Shown here: in pieces, positions 1 through 7,087 of the stretch
Numbering within the stretch: the first letter of the stretch is position 1
Layout of the letters: the number at the start of each line of letters is the position of its first letter
From: Bacillota bacterium
GTDB taxonomy: Bacteria > Bacillota > Clostridia > Lachnospirales > Lachnospiraceae
Assembly: GCA_023418475.1 (NCBI GenBank)
Contig: JAEZZO010000038.1
Coordinates: 1-15,189 of the forward strand
Direction: 5' to 3'
DNA: 15,189 nucleotides
The notes under the pieces: generated by a model
What the model was told of the DNA's origin: nothing
Seen by the model: the letters and a program-made list of their open reading frames with translations, nothing else
Database searches by the model: none
Program-made: the position numbers and the translations under genes

Positions 1-4
1 TATT

Positions 5-96
5 AATTGTATACACAGAAAGCACATGTTCTGGAGCGGAAGTTAAGCGGATGGAGCGTTGGAGCGGAGGAATATGTGTTTTCTGTGTATACAATT
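5..96. repeat. 23-bp inverted repeat with purine-rich loop
   Basis: Positions 5-27 and 74-96 are reverse complements over 23 bp. The only deviation is G22 opposite T79, which is a G.U wobble if the plus strand is transcribed. The 46-nt loop is purine-rich and contains the heptamer TGGAGCG three times (32-38, 52-58, 60-66), and it ends in a GGAGGA purine run. There is no T-tract typical of a terminator on either side. This could be a small palindromic mobile repeat or a structured RNA; the sequence alone does not decide. Confidence 0.7.
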
Positions 97-104
97 TTAA
101 CAAC

Positions 105-375
105 TATATAGTTTCGCAATTGCCTAAAATATAAATATTATTGCATAAAAATACATCAATATTTTTATGTATCTACTTATATTTGTTATATTTACTTTTA
201 TCTTTCTGTATTTCGCTTTATTTTTCCTTATCCCCCTATATTTACTTTATATTACCATTTTTTACTATATTACACCTATCCTTATTTAAAGTCAATTGAA
301 TATCAGAGCATCAAAATCAAACGTAAAACGACTAAATTACATATGGTACACAGTTTTTTTATATGCGATGTTCCA
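105..375. other. AT-rich gene-free stretch
   Basis: No credible coding sequence is visible on either strand. The plus strand is a pyrimidine-rich, AT-dominated tract in which near-copies of TATATTTACTT recur (around 188 and 237). It lies downstream of the leftward nucleotidyltransferase-like gene, yet no hairpin plus T-run terminator for that gene is evident. Confidence 0.6.
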
Positions 376-1392
376 TTAATTTAATACACGGTTAACAGCT
401 TTCACGATATCAAGGAACCAATCATACATCTCCCTCTCGCCGATTGCATTCATTTTTTCCAGATCAATAATCACTCTGTCCTTTTCTATTCTGGCAATGC
501 TATTGAAAGGTTCATAGTTTAAAGCTTCCAAATTACTGAATTCGTTCCATTCATCCAGCGTGAACTCACCTTTCTCTGCAGTCGCCTTCAGGGTTAGGTA
601 TAGTCCCCGCTGCATCAGCTTCAGACCATTGTTAAGTCCAATTATTTCACAAAGATGTGCATCAACTGCATTCCATAGCTTCTCCATACTTTGTTGTCTT
701 TGATATAAGCTTTCTAGGCTCATATCTCCTGCGCTTAAAATCTCTGCAAGCAGAATATTGTAATTTTCAGGCTTCCATTCCAGCGTTCTGCTCATATGGA
801 TCAGCCATTTATCATGGGGAATATATTCTCTGTTGGCCAGAAATAAGGATGAAATCAATGGTTTTATGGCATTGTTCAGACAATAATGTCCTTGCAGTGC
901 ATCTTCTCTGTGAAGCCATATATCCCCTGCAAGCCGATAGCTCCACCAAGCCTGAAACATGAGGCCTTCTGCCTGAGCTTCTTCCCTTTTTCCTTCCAGC
1001 TTCTTATCGAATAACGCCTGAAGCTCCCCATTGCAGTCATAAATAATCTTTGCATAGGACAAATCCCATAAAGCGGTGCTATCGTAATCACGGATTAATT
1101 CTTCCTCATAATTTACCGTCTTAATATCATACAGGTATCCATTCATCTTTGTAATTCCAAGACTAACCGGTGTCTTTTTTTCTTTATAACTTTTGTAAGC
1201 CGCATCATGTAAAAAGATTACTACATCTATTTCTGATAAATAATCTGCATAGCCTCTCGACATGCCTCCATCCAGCATAATTCCTGCTATTTGATCAAAT
1301 TCTTTGAATTTATCCATATTGTTATGGAGTGCAAGCAAAAGCTCATTCAAACAGCTATCCTTAGTGATACTTACTATAGGTCTATTTTTCAT
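376..1392 (-). CDS. nucleotidyltransferase-like protein (aminoglycoside nucleotidyltransferase/DUF4037-like fold)
   Basis: The 338-residue product has no signal peptide or membrane segment and should be cytoplasmic. Residues 42-60 carry a nucleotidyltransferase signature: GGMSRG, then AD at 49-50, then SEID at 53-56 and a hydrophobic strand. This corresponds to the family pattern G-S-x-x-R-G...SDxD, with E54 and D56 as the metal-binding pair and D89 a candidate third acid. The remainder (about 140-338) is helical and Trp/Leu-rich, as in the helical accessory domains of antibiotic nucleotidyltransferases. The substrate cannot be read from sequence; an aminoglycoside or another small molecule is possible, and so is transfer to a protein or RNA. 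Its long attenuator-type leader fits an inducible resistance gene, which is inference. The start ATG has only a weak purine-rich ribosome site (GAAGAGTGAG). The gene stands alone. Confidence 0.6.
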   Translation of the reverse strand: MKNRPIVSITKDSCLNELLLALHNNMDKFKEFDQIAGIMLDGGMSRGYADYLSEIDVVIFLHDAAYKSYKEKKTPVSLGITKMNGYLYDIKTVNYEEELIRDYDSTALWDLSYAKIIYDCNGELQALFDKKLEGKREEAQAEGLMFQAWWSYRLAGDIWLHREDALQGHYCLNNAIKPLISSLFLANREYIPHDKWLIHMSRTLEWKPENYNILLAEILSAGDMSLESLYQRQQSMEKLWNAVDAHLCEIIGLNNGLKLMQRGLYLTLKATAEKGEFTLDEWNEFSNLEALNYEPFNSIARIEKDRVIIDLEKMNAIGEREMYDWFLDIVKAVNRVLN

Positions 1393-1424
1393 TATAATTA
1401 CTCACTCTTCGATTAATATTTTGT

Positions 1425-1669
1425 GTGATAACATGAAAAAAGCTGTGGAATGATCCACAGCTAAATAAAATAATTTAGATATTGTGGAAAATGTGATGAA
1501 AATCATTTTATGATATCAAAATAAAACTGTATCGAAAACAGTTCCAATTTTCTATTTAATAATGATTTTTATCCTCGTTTCCACGTGCCACTTATATTAC
1601 CGATTATGTAATATCAAGTATACCGGATTATTTCACCCCTTAATTGTTATTACTTTTTCATGTTATCAC
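1425..1669 (-). promoter_or_regulatory. structured leader of the nucleotidyltransferase-like gene
   Basis: Transcription predicted from the promoter at 1676-1705 would start near 1669, giving an untranslated leader of about 277 nt before the ATG. Its first 16 nt (1669-1654, GTGATAACATGAAAAA on the minus strand) are perfectly complementary to 1440-1425, which includes the T-run of the terminator. Within it, TCCACA (1488-1483) can pair with the 5' arm of the terminator (1462-1454), which is a classical antiterminator arrangement. A minimal open frame of Met-Lys-Lys-stop (1661-1650) sits about 8 nt from the predicted 5' end. The layout suggests transcription attenuation; the inducer is unknown. 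A palindromic insertion element is the alternative reading. Confidence 0.55.
1436..1462 (-). terminator. intrinsic terminator/attenuator inside the leader
   Basis: On the minus strand, AGCTGTGGA (1462-1454), a 4-nt loop and TCCACAGCT (1449-1441) form a perfect 9-bp stem. It is followed by a run of six T (1441-1436, overlapping the last stem base). It lies 44 bases before the ATG at 1392 and downstream of the promoter at 1676-1705, so it would stop the gene's own transcript prematurely unless relieved. Confidence 0.75.
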
Positions 1670-1675
1670 TCTTTC

Positions 1676-1705
1676 ATAATATCACCGAAAGTATAATATT
1701 GTCAA
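1676..1705 (-). promoter_or_regulatory. sigma-A promoter for leftward leader and gene
   Basis: On the minus strand there is a perfect -35 TTGACA (1705-1700), an 18-bp spacer and -10 TATTAT (1681-1676). The predicted start near 1669 coincides with the first base of the 16-nt inverted repeat, so the repeat would be the exact 5' end of the RNA. Confidence 0.65.
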
Positions 1706-1908
1706 TCGCTTCCTACTAAATAAAACGCAACACTCCAACTAAGATTACTGTTTACAGGCTAGTCAAATTTCAAGCTGTGCATCCGGTAAAGGTTTCCGAA
1801 GGAAAAGTATTTGCATCCACTGGCTTTCGCCTCTGTCTTTTAAATCGCCCAAAACCCGCTTATTTCCTGACTGGCTTAACAGTCGGGTCACGAAAAGCCG
1901 GTATTTTA
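1706..1908. other. divergent intergenic segment without supported gene
   Basis: A 64-codon open frame at 1777-1971 is possible, but it overlaps the promoter and ribosome site of the next gene, lacks a ribosome site of its own and resembles nothing recognised, so it is not called. An 8-bp hairpin (1866-1873 with 1880-1887, loop of 6, one T.G pair) sits 21 bases before the -35 box at 1909 and could be an operator for the XRE-domain protein. Confidence 0.4.
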
Positions 1909-1937
1909 TTGACAAGTAACGGGGTAGTTTTTATCAT
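1909..1937 (+). promoter_or_regulatory. sigma-A promoter of the XRE/beta-lactamase fusion gene
   Basis: TTGACA (1909-1914), a 17-bp spacer and TATCAT (1932-1937) make a near-consensus promoter. The ATG at 1973 follows about 35 bases later, preceded by GGGAGGG (1958-1964). Confidence 0.65.
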
Positions 1938-1972
1938 ACAGGTAGAACAAATTTGTGGGAGGGATTATTAAT

Positions 1973-4402
1973 ATGGAAGACAAAAAACCTTTTGGAGAAT
2001 ATATTCTTAAGAGGAGAAAAGAAGCAGGATTGACACAAAAAGAATTTGCCGAAAAATTATTTGTAACAGAATCGGCCGTATCGAAATGGGAAAGAGGTCT
2101 CTCTTATCCTGATATTACCTTAATCAGTGATATATGCAAGTTTTTATCGGTCAGTGAGCATGAGCTTTTAACTGCCAGTGATGATATGGAGGCAAGAAAT
2201 TCAAAGAAGCTGGCTCGCAGGTACCTGCGAATGGTAAGTCATTATAAAAATATACTGGTCTTCCTCTACGGCTTTTCATTGCTTATATGCTTCATCTGTA
2301 ATATTGCTGTCTCACATAAGCTCTCCTGGTTTTTTATTGTAGCTGTCTCAGAAATGGTCGCCGCCTCCATTACCTTATTGCCGGTTATCATACCTGATAA
2401 AAAAGGACCGGTTACCCTGGGCGCTTTCACTCTGACGCTAAGCCTCTTGCTTTTCACCTGCTGCCTTTTTACAGGGGGTGATTGGTTTTTTATTGCATTT
2501 ATATCGGTTTTGTTTGGATTAACATTATTCTTTTTACCGTATTTATTAAGAAATCTCAATCTCCTCCTTTTCTTTCGAAATAAGAAGGCTTTGCTCTACC
2601 TTCTTACAGAAACCTTATTGCTGTTTCTATTGCTTTTTATTTGCTGTTTCTATACCGGAGGAGATTGGTTCTTTACAAAAGCTCTTCCAATCAGTTCCTA
2701 TACTTTGATCCTCCCTTGGGGAATGCTTCTGATCCTTCGCTATACGAAGACGGACAAATACCTGAAGGCTGCCGGCTGCCTTGCTCTGGCTGACTTCTTC
2801 GTATTCAGCCTGCAGGGTTTTATCAGTCTAATTCTGAAGGATCGATTATACCGTTTCGGAGCAAGCTTTGATTTTACTGATTGGCGTATAGAAAAAATGA
2901 ATGGGAATGTTATGGCTATCCTTTTTATTGTACTTCTTGTGCTGACAATCCTATTCTTATCCTACGGTTTATATCGTATTGTTAAGCCAAGGACTCTTAA
3001 AAATAATAATATCACAAAAAATTTATTACTATTAATTATTACCTCACTATTTCTCCTCACCGGCCAGGCACAGGCATCCGCCTCTACCCGTTCTGATGAA
3101 TTGGAACATATAAATACCTATCTGGAACAATCTCTGAAAGCCGCTCACATTCCGGGTGCAGCCTTATGTATTGTAGATAAAGATAAAGTATTGTATCAGA
3201 ACACTTATGGCAACTGTAACAGCATAAATAATTCCTTTATCATCGGATCTCTCAGCAAATCCTTTACCGCGATGGCTGTTATGAAGCTGGCGGAGGAACA
3301 CAAAATCTCTCTGGACAGTCCCATCTCAAGTTATCTGCCTGATGCAAGTGATGGAGAGCGCATTACTGTCCGGCAGCTGCTTAATCAAACCAGCGGTATT
3401 GCCAAATACGCAAGACAGGATAATTATAAAGTCTCCGCCCGGCAGGGCAAGCATGTATATGCGAATGTAAATTACGGCTTGCTGGGACAGATTATTGAGA
3501 AGGCTTCCGGTTGCAGCTATGAGTCCTATATTCACGATAATATCTTTGTTCCCTCCGGTATGCAGCACAGCTATACCTCCTATGAAGCAGCAAAGGAAGA
3601 CAGTTTGATTGGTGGCTATCGCAATTATTTCGGACTGCCGGTAAGGGAACGCATAAGCTTTCCGACTGCCGACAACAAGGGCTGGCTATCTGTATCGGCT
3701 GGATATATCATCTCCAGTGCTGCCGACATGGGAAAATATCTGCAGGTATACTTAAAGGATGGAGATAATATAATCTCAGAAAAAAGTATCCACACTATGT
3801 TTTATGACAATGTAGAGGTTCAGAAGGATATCTATTATGGAATGGGCTGGGGCCTCTATGACAATTTCAGTGAACCATTTCTGGAGCATGGGGGCCTGGT
3901 GGAAAATTACAGCACGACAATGCTGCTGCAGCCTGAAAAAGGTCTTGGACTAATCCTTATGATGAATATGAATGATTATCTGGTCTCAAACGATATCATG
4001 TATACTGTTACGGAAAATATCAAAAAAATAATGCTTGGCGAAACTCCTGCACCGGTCAATAAAAATGTGTATTGGGAAAAGCATCTTCTGATCGATCTGA
4101 TCTGTCTCGCAGGCGTTTTATTAAGCCTGCTACCTTTGCTTCGTATAAAAAAGTGGATCAGACGATGGGGTGACCTAAGCTCCTCCCGCTGTCTGATCGG
4201 CGTAGCTGTAATCCATATGATATTGCCAACTGCTATTCTAATCGTATTTCATTACTTGCTAGCCACCCCTTATGATGTCGTGTGGCGATTTGCACCAGAT
4301 GTATTTATTATACTGGTTCTTTGCTCCTTGCTGCTTTACACAACTGGTTTCTGCAAGATCATTATAAAAATAAAAACCAGATACACTTTCCTGGCAGAGT
4401 AA
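1973..4402 (+). CDS. XRE-family DNA-binding / multi-pass membrane / beta-lactamase-like serine hydrolase fusion
   Basis: The ATG at 1973 was chosen over a GTG at 1955 because GGGAGGG lies 8-9 bases before it; the product has 809 residues. Residues 7-61 are an XRE helix-turn-helix (TQKEFAEKL...ESAVSKWERG). About nine hydrophobic segments follow between 93 and 365. The last (349-365) ends in a signal-peptide-like AQASA, after which a class C beta-lactamase/PBP4*-type domain spans about 377-690. It has the catalytic motifs S426-L-S-K429, Y496-A-N498 and H639-G-G. Three further membrane segments lie at about 704-723, 740-762 and 776-796. The layout places the DNA-binding domain inside the cell and the serine hydrolase outside. 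All catalytic motifs are intact, so it may hydrolyse or bind a peptidoglycan-like or beta-lactam ligand. Direct signalling between the two ends is inference. A single-gene unit with its own promoter. Confidence 0.75.
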   Translation: MEDKKPFGEYILKRRKEAGLTQKEFAEKLFVTESAVSKWERGLSYPDITLISDICKFLSVSEHELLTASDDMEARNSKKLARRYLRMVSHYKNILVFLYGFSLLICFICNIAVSHKLSWFFIVAVSEMVAASITLLPVIIPDKKGPVTLGAFTLTLSLLLFTCCLFTGGDWFFIAFISVLFGLTLFFLPYLLRNLNLLLFFRNKKALLYLLTETLLLFLLLFICCFYTGGDWFFTKALPISSYTLILPWGMLLILRYTKTDKYLKAAGCLALADFFVFSLQGFISLILKDRLYRFGASFDFTDWRIEKMNGNVMAILFIVLLVLTILFLSYGLYRIVKPRTLKNNNITKNLLLLIITSLFLLTGQAQASASTRSDELEHINTYLEQSLKAAHIPGAALCIVDKDKVLYQNTYGNCNSINNSFIIGSLSKSFTAMAVMKLAEEHKISLDSPISSYLPDASDGERITVRQLLNQTSGIAKYARQDNYKVSARQGKHVYANVNYGLLGQIIEKASGCSYESYIHDNIFVPSGMQHSYTSYEAAKEDSLIGGYRNYFGLPVRERISFPTADNKGWLSVSAGYIISSAADMGKYLQVYLKDGDNIISEKSIHTMFYDNVEVQKDIYYGMGWGLYDNFSEPFLEHGGLVENYSTTMLLQPEKGLGLILMMNMNDYLVSNDIMYTVTENIKKIMLGETPAPVNKNVYWEKHLLIDLICLAGVLLSLLPLLRIKKWIRRWGDLSSSRCLIGVAVIHMILPTAILIVFHYLLATPYDVVWRFAPDVFIILVLCSLLLYTTGFCKIIIKIKTRYTFLAE

Positions 4403-4712
4403 TATTCCCCTAACCCTGTCACTATAAATGCCTTATATCTCTTTGACACACTTCCGCTTATGATACCTTATGATACCGCAAAGCAGCATCTCATATAATT
4501 AAGAAGAAGCTTGTAATGAGCACTGCGGTGCTCGTTGCGGGCTTCTTCTTGACACCTGTATATAACATGTTCCAGAAACCTCCATATTTCCCATGAAAAT
4601 ACTCCGCACAGTTTTTTTCTCTAATATCATAATCGTCCTTATTTAAAACACAAGCTACAAAACAGGGACATTTTATGTATTTCTATGTATTGCTAAATAT
4701 TTTATTTTTCTC
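4403..4712. other. intergenic region between fusion gene and GntR operon
   Basis: No coding sequence is supported. It holds a tandem duplication of the 10-mer TTATGATACC (4458-4477) and the long hairpin at 4501-4550; the rest is AT-rich sequence leading to the promoter at 4713. No standard T-tailed terminator is visible after the stop codon at 4402. Confidence 0.5.
4501..4550 (+). repeat. fully paired 23-bp hairpin
   Basis: Arms 4501-4523 and 4528-4550 enclose a TGCG tetraloop. All 23 positions pair if the plus strand is RNA, because the four non-Watson-Crick positions (T4511, T4512, T4514 and T4517 opposite G) are U.G wobbles. On the minus strand they would be A.C mismatches. There is no T-run after it, so a plain intrinsic terminator is unlikely. 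Candidates are an RNA stability or processing element for the upstream mRNA, or a palindromic genomic repeat. Confidence 0.65.
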
Positions 4713-4741
4713 TTGACAAATTAGAAATACGATAATAATAT
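4713..4741 (+). promoter_or_regulatory. sigma-A promoter of the GntR/ABC operon
   Basis: TTGACA (4713-4718), exactly 17 bp, then TAATAT (4736-4741). The transcript would start near 4748, just at the edge of the palindrome at 4751-4772. Confidence 0.7.
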
Positions 4742-4750
4742 AGTGTTATA

Positions 4751-4772
4751 GTTAGTTAGTAAAGTAATTAAC
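4751..4772 (+). promoter_or_regulatory. palindromic operator candidate for the GntR repressor
   Basis: An imperfect dyad of the form GTTAnTTA...TAAnTAAC lies immediately after the -10 box and before the regulator gene. YtrA-type GntR proteins commonly repress their own operon from such sites, so autoregulation is the natural reading. The match to any known operator was not tested. Confidence 0.4.
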
Positions 4773-4802
4773 CAGTCATCATAAGAAAGGGGGGGTTTAC
4801 AT

Positions 4803-5186
4803 TTGCAGCTTGACTTTAATTCAGATAAAGCAATTTTTCTTCAGATAGCCGAGGGAATTGAAGACGCCATTCTATCCGGTGCATTTGCTGAGGAAAGTCA
4901 AATTCCGTCCATTACTGAATTCTCCGTCAACTATAAAATCAATCCCGCGACTGCCCTGAAGGGGATAAACATATTAGTTGATAATGGTATTGTCTATAAG
5001 AAAAGAGGTCTGGGAATGTTTGTTACAACAGGTGCTGTCCATCAATTATGTACGAAACGGAAAGAACAGTTTTATGAAAATTATATTGTCGGCTTGATTA
5101 TGGAGGCAAAACGGCTTGCTTTGACAGAGAACGAAATTAAATTAATGATAGAAAGAGGGTTTGAAAATGAACTGCATAGAAATTAA
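4803..5186 (+). CDS. GntR-family transcriptional regulator, YtrA type
   Basis: The 127-residue product has a winged helix-turn-helix at about residues 9-74: FLQIAEGIEDAILSGAF, then IPSITEFS as part of the recognition region, then a wing ending RGLGMFV. A short helical tail follows instead of a large effector domain. This size and plan are typical of the YtrA subfamily, which represses ABC-transporter operons responding to cell-envelope stress. The start is TTG at 4803, preceded by an unusual AGAAAGGGGGGG run 7 bases upstream. The gene is first in the operon and its end overlaps the ATPase gene by 20 bases, implying translational coupling. The ligand is not predictable. Confidence 0.85.
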   Translation: MQLDFNSDKAIFLQIAEGIEDAILSGAFAEESQIPSITEFSVNYKINPATALKGINILVDNGIVYKKRGLGMFVTTGAVHQLCTKRKEQFYENYIVGLIMEAKRLALTENEIKLMIERGFENELHRN

Positions 5187-6015
5187 GGATATCACAAAGC
5201 ATTATGGCAGTGTATGTGCGCTTAACCATGTGAGTCTGAAATTCGAACAGAGTAAAATCTACGGCCTGCTTGGCAGAAACGGAGCCGGTAAATCTACCTT
5301 GCTCAATCTGATTACGAACCGGATCTTTACCGATAATGGTGAGATATTCGTGGACGGTGAACCAATCACGGATAATGATAAGGCACTGAGTAAAATATAT
5401 TTAATGAATGATAAAAACCTATATCCCGAAAAAATGAAAATCAGAGCCGTCTTTAAATGGACAAAAAGCTTTTATCCTGATTTTGATGTGGAATATGCCA
5501 ATAAATTGGCGGAACGCTTTGAGCTTAATCTGAATAGAACGGTAAATTCTCTCTCAACAGGTTACTCCTCTATTTTTAAGCTGATTATTGCGCTGTCCGT
5601 CAATACACCCTATATCTTTCTGGATGAACCGGTTTTAGGTCTGGATGCCAACCATAGAGATCTTTTCTACCGGATCTTGATTGAAAAATACAGTGAAAAG
5701 CCGTCTGCCATCATAATCTCCACCCACCTGATTGAGGAAATTGCGAATGTGATTGAGGATATCATTATTATTAAAAATGGCAGCATTATTAAAAACGAAT
5801 CCTGTCAGGAGCTTCTATCCCAAGGCTATACCGTATCCGGCAGCTCCAGCGCAGTTGATACCTATATTAAAGGTAAAAATGTTCTTGGCACCGATACACT
5901 CGGGGGTCTTAAAACGGCTTATATTCTGGGGACTGCAGCGCATCCCCTGCCGGAGCAGCTAGAGATATCAAAGCTGGACTTACAGAAGCTGTTTATTCAG
6001 CTTACCAATTCATAG
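5167..6015 (+). CDS. ABC transporter ATP-binding protein (YtrB-like)
   Basis: The 282-residue ATPase should energise the permease encoded next. Visible motifs are Walker A (GRNGAGKST, 36-44), a degenerate signature LSTGY at 129-133 in place of LSGGQ, Walker B ending F-L-D-E (151-154), the D-loop LGLD (157-160) and the H-loop S-T-H187. A roughly 80-residue C-terminal extension follows the nucleotide-binding domain. ATG 5167 is chosen over TTG 5161 because AAAGAGGG (5152-5159) lies 7 bases before it. The gene overlaps the regulator gene and precedes the permease by only 12 bases. Export, or sensing of an antimicrobial or wall-active compound, is the likely role by analogy with ytr operons. The substrate is unknown. 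Confidence 0.85.
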   Translation: MNCIEIKDITKHYGSVCALNHVSLKFEQSKIYGLLGRNGAGKSTLLNLITNRIFTDNGEIFVDGEPITDNDKALSKIYLMNDKNLYPEKMKIRAVFKWTKSFYPDFDVEYANKLAERFELNLNRTVNSLSTGYSSIFKLIIALSVNTPYIFLDEPVLGLDANHRDLFYRILIEKYSEKPSAIIISTHLIEEIANVIEDIIIIKNGSIIKNESCQELLSQGYTVSGSSSAVDTYIKGKNVLGTDTLGGLKTAYILGTAAHPLPEQLEISKLDLQKLFIQLTNS

Positions 6016-6027
6016 GGAGGGATTATT

Positions 6028-6798
6028 TTGAATATAAAATCAGCATATCATTATCAGGTTTCGGAGAATACAAAAGCAATCATCTCCTTTTATATCATAG
6101 TAACGATTGTATTATTATCCTTATTCGCTTGTTTTGGTATTACTTATTCTTCAGAAGAAGGACCGTTAAACTCCGGTAATTTCGGAGGTATGGAAATGTC
6201 TTCCATGATTTTCTTGCTTGTAGTTGGTATCAGCAGTTTTAAGGATTCCTTCTCTATGCTGCAGCAGAATGGCATATCAAGAAAAACCTTTTTTATCAGT
6301 CATATATATACTTCCATTACCATTACACTTATCATGGCCGCTATCGATACTCTTCTCTCCCTGATTTTTAAGGCATTCACCGAATTATTAGGATTATTTC
6401 ATTATTACTCAATGTATGAACAGCTTTATACGAACAGTGCCTTTGGCCGTGGCAGTATAATCTATTCCATTATAGGTTATTTCTTTAACTTTTCTCTTTA
6501 CCTTAGTATCCTCGCAGTAGGATATTTCATAAGGTTGGTTTATTATCGTCTGGGTAAACCGGGTACTACCATGTTGAGTGTTTTTGTACCAATATTTTTT
6601 ACATTAATTCTTCCTATTTTTGATTCAAAGGTTACGAACGGTAAAATTTATACCAGCTTTGTAAAGCTTTTGGATAACGCTTTCGGCATAACCTCGCAGC
6701 AGCCTGTCAATACGATCATAACCTGCTTACTGGCATTTATGCTACTTAGCATATTCTCCTGGCTTCTTACAAGAAAAGCCGTTCTGAAGGATAAGTAA
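6028..6798 (+). CDS. ABC transporter permease
   Basis: The 256-residue integral membrane protein has about six hydrophobic segments near residues 16-38, 57-72, 89-118, 144-171, 182-198 and 227-247, and a short basic C-terminus. This matches ABC-2-type export permeases. No family-diagnostic catalytic motif is expected in this class, and the assignment rests on hydropathy and on following an ATPase. The start is TTG at 6028 with GGGAGGG six bases upstream, an excellent ribosome site. It is the last gene of the operon and is followed by the terminator hairpin at 6947-6988. Confidence 0.75.
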   Translation: MNIKSAYHYQVSENTKAIISFYIIVTIVLLSLFACFGITYSSEEGPLNSGNFGGMEMSSMIFLLVVGISSFKDSFSMLQQNGISRKTFFISHIYTSITITLIMAAIDTLLSLIFKAFTELLGLFHYYSMYEQLYTNSAFGRGSIIYSIIGYFFNFSLYLSILAVGYFIRLVYYRLGKPGTTMLSVFVPIFFTLILPIFDSKVTNGKIYTSFVKLLDNAFGITSQQPVNTIITCLLAFMLLSIFSWLLTRKAVLKDK

Positions 6799-6850
6799 GA
6801 AAGAATTACAGCCAAATCAATGGATTTGCAATTCAAAGCTGAATTATTTG

Positions 6851-6910
6851 ATGAAAGTAATTTATATTATCGCTATACGAACAGCATTCGGTTCATTCTC
6901 TAAACGATAA
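6851..6910 (+). pseudogene. possible relic of a thiolase (acetyl-CoA acetyltransferase) N-terminus
   Basis: A 19-codon frame starting ATG 6851 reads MKVIYIIAIRTAFGSFSKR before a stop. It lines up without gaps with the conserved thiolase start, a beta strand followed by R-T-(A/P)-(F/I)-G-S-F. Nothing thiolase-like follows in any frame before the terminator, and no clear ribosome site precedes it. If real, only the first few percent of the gene remains; chance similarity over 19 residues is a real alternative. Confidence 0.3.
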
Positions 6911-6946
6911 ATAGCACGCTTCTTAACTTTCTATCGTCATGAATAA

Positions 6947-6988
6947 AAAGATGACAGTTTGAAAATAGATATTCAAACTGTCATCTTT
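6947..6988. terminator. bidirectional intrinsic terminator
   Basis: A perfect 17-bp stem (6947-6963 with 6972-6988) has an 8-nt loop. Read leftward it is followed by TTTTTATTC, a good T-tract ending the alcohol dehydrogenase operon. Read rightward it is followed by ATTATTTC, adequate to end the ABC operon. It sits between two convergent transcription units. Confidence 0.8.
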
Positions 6989-7087
6989 ATTATTTCAATT
7001 AATTTTTTAATTTTATTTTTTCCGTTTATTTTTTCGTTTACTTTTCATTTTATTATTTCTCTTTATTCATATATATTTTTACCAGGA

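Noticed and set aside
32..66. Tandem repeat or CRISPR-like unit from TGGAGCG copies
   Set aside because: The copies are 7 bases, unevenly spaced and confined to one hairpin loop.
1425..1669. Known riboswitch class in the leader
   Set aside because: No aptamer consensus of a familiar class could be recognised; only the terminator, antiterminator and end complementarity are supported.
1777..1971. 64-codon open frame upstream of the XRE fusion gene
   Set aside because: It overlaps the promoter (1909-1937) and ribosome site of the next gene, has no ribosome site of its own and shows no recognisable sequence.
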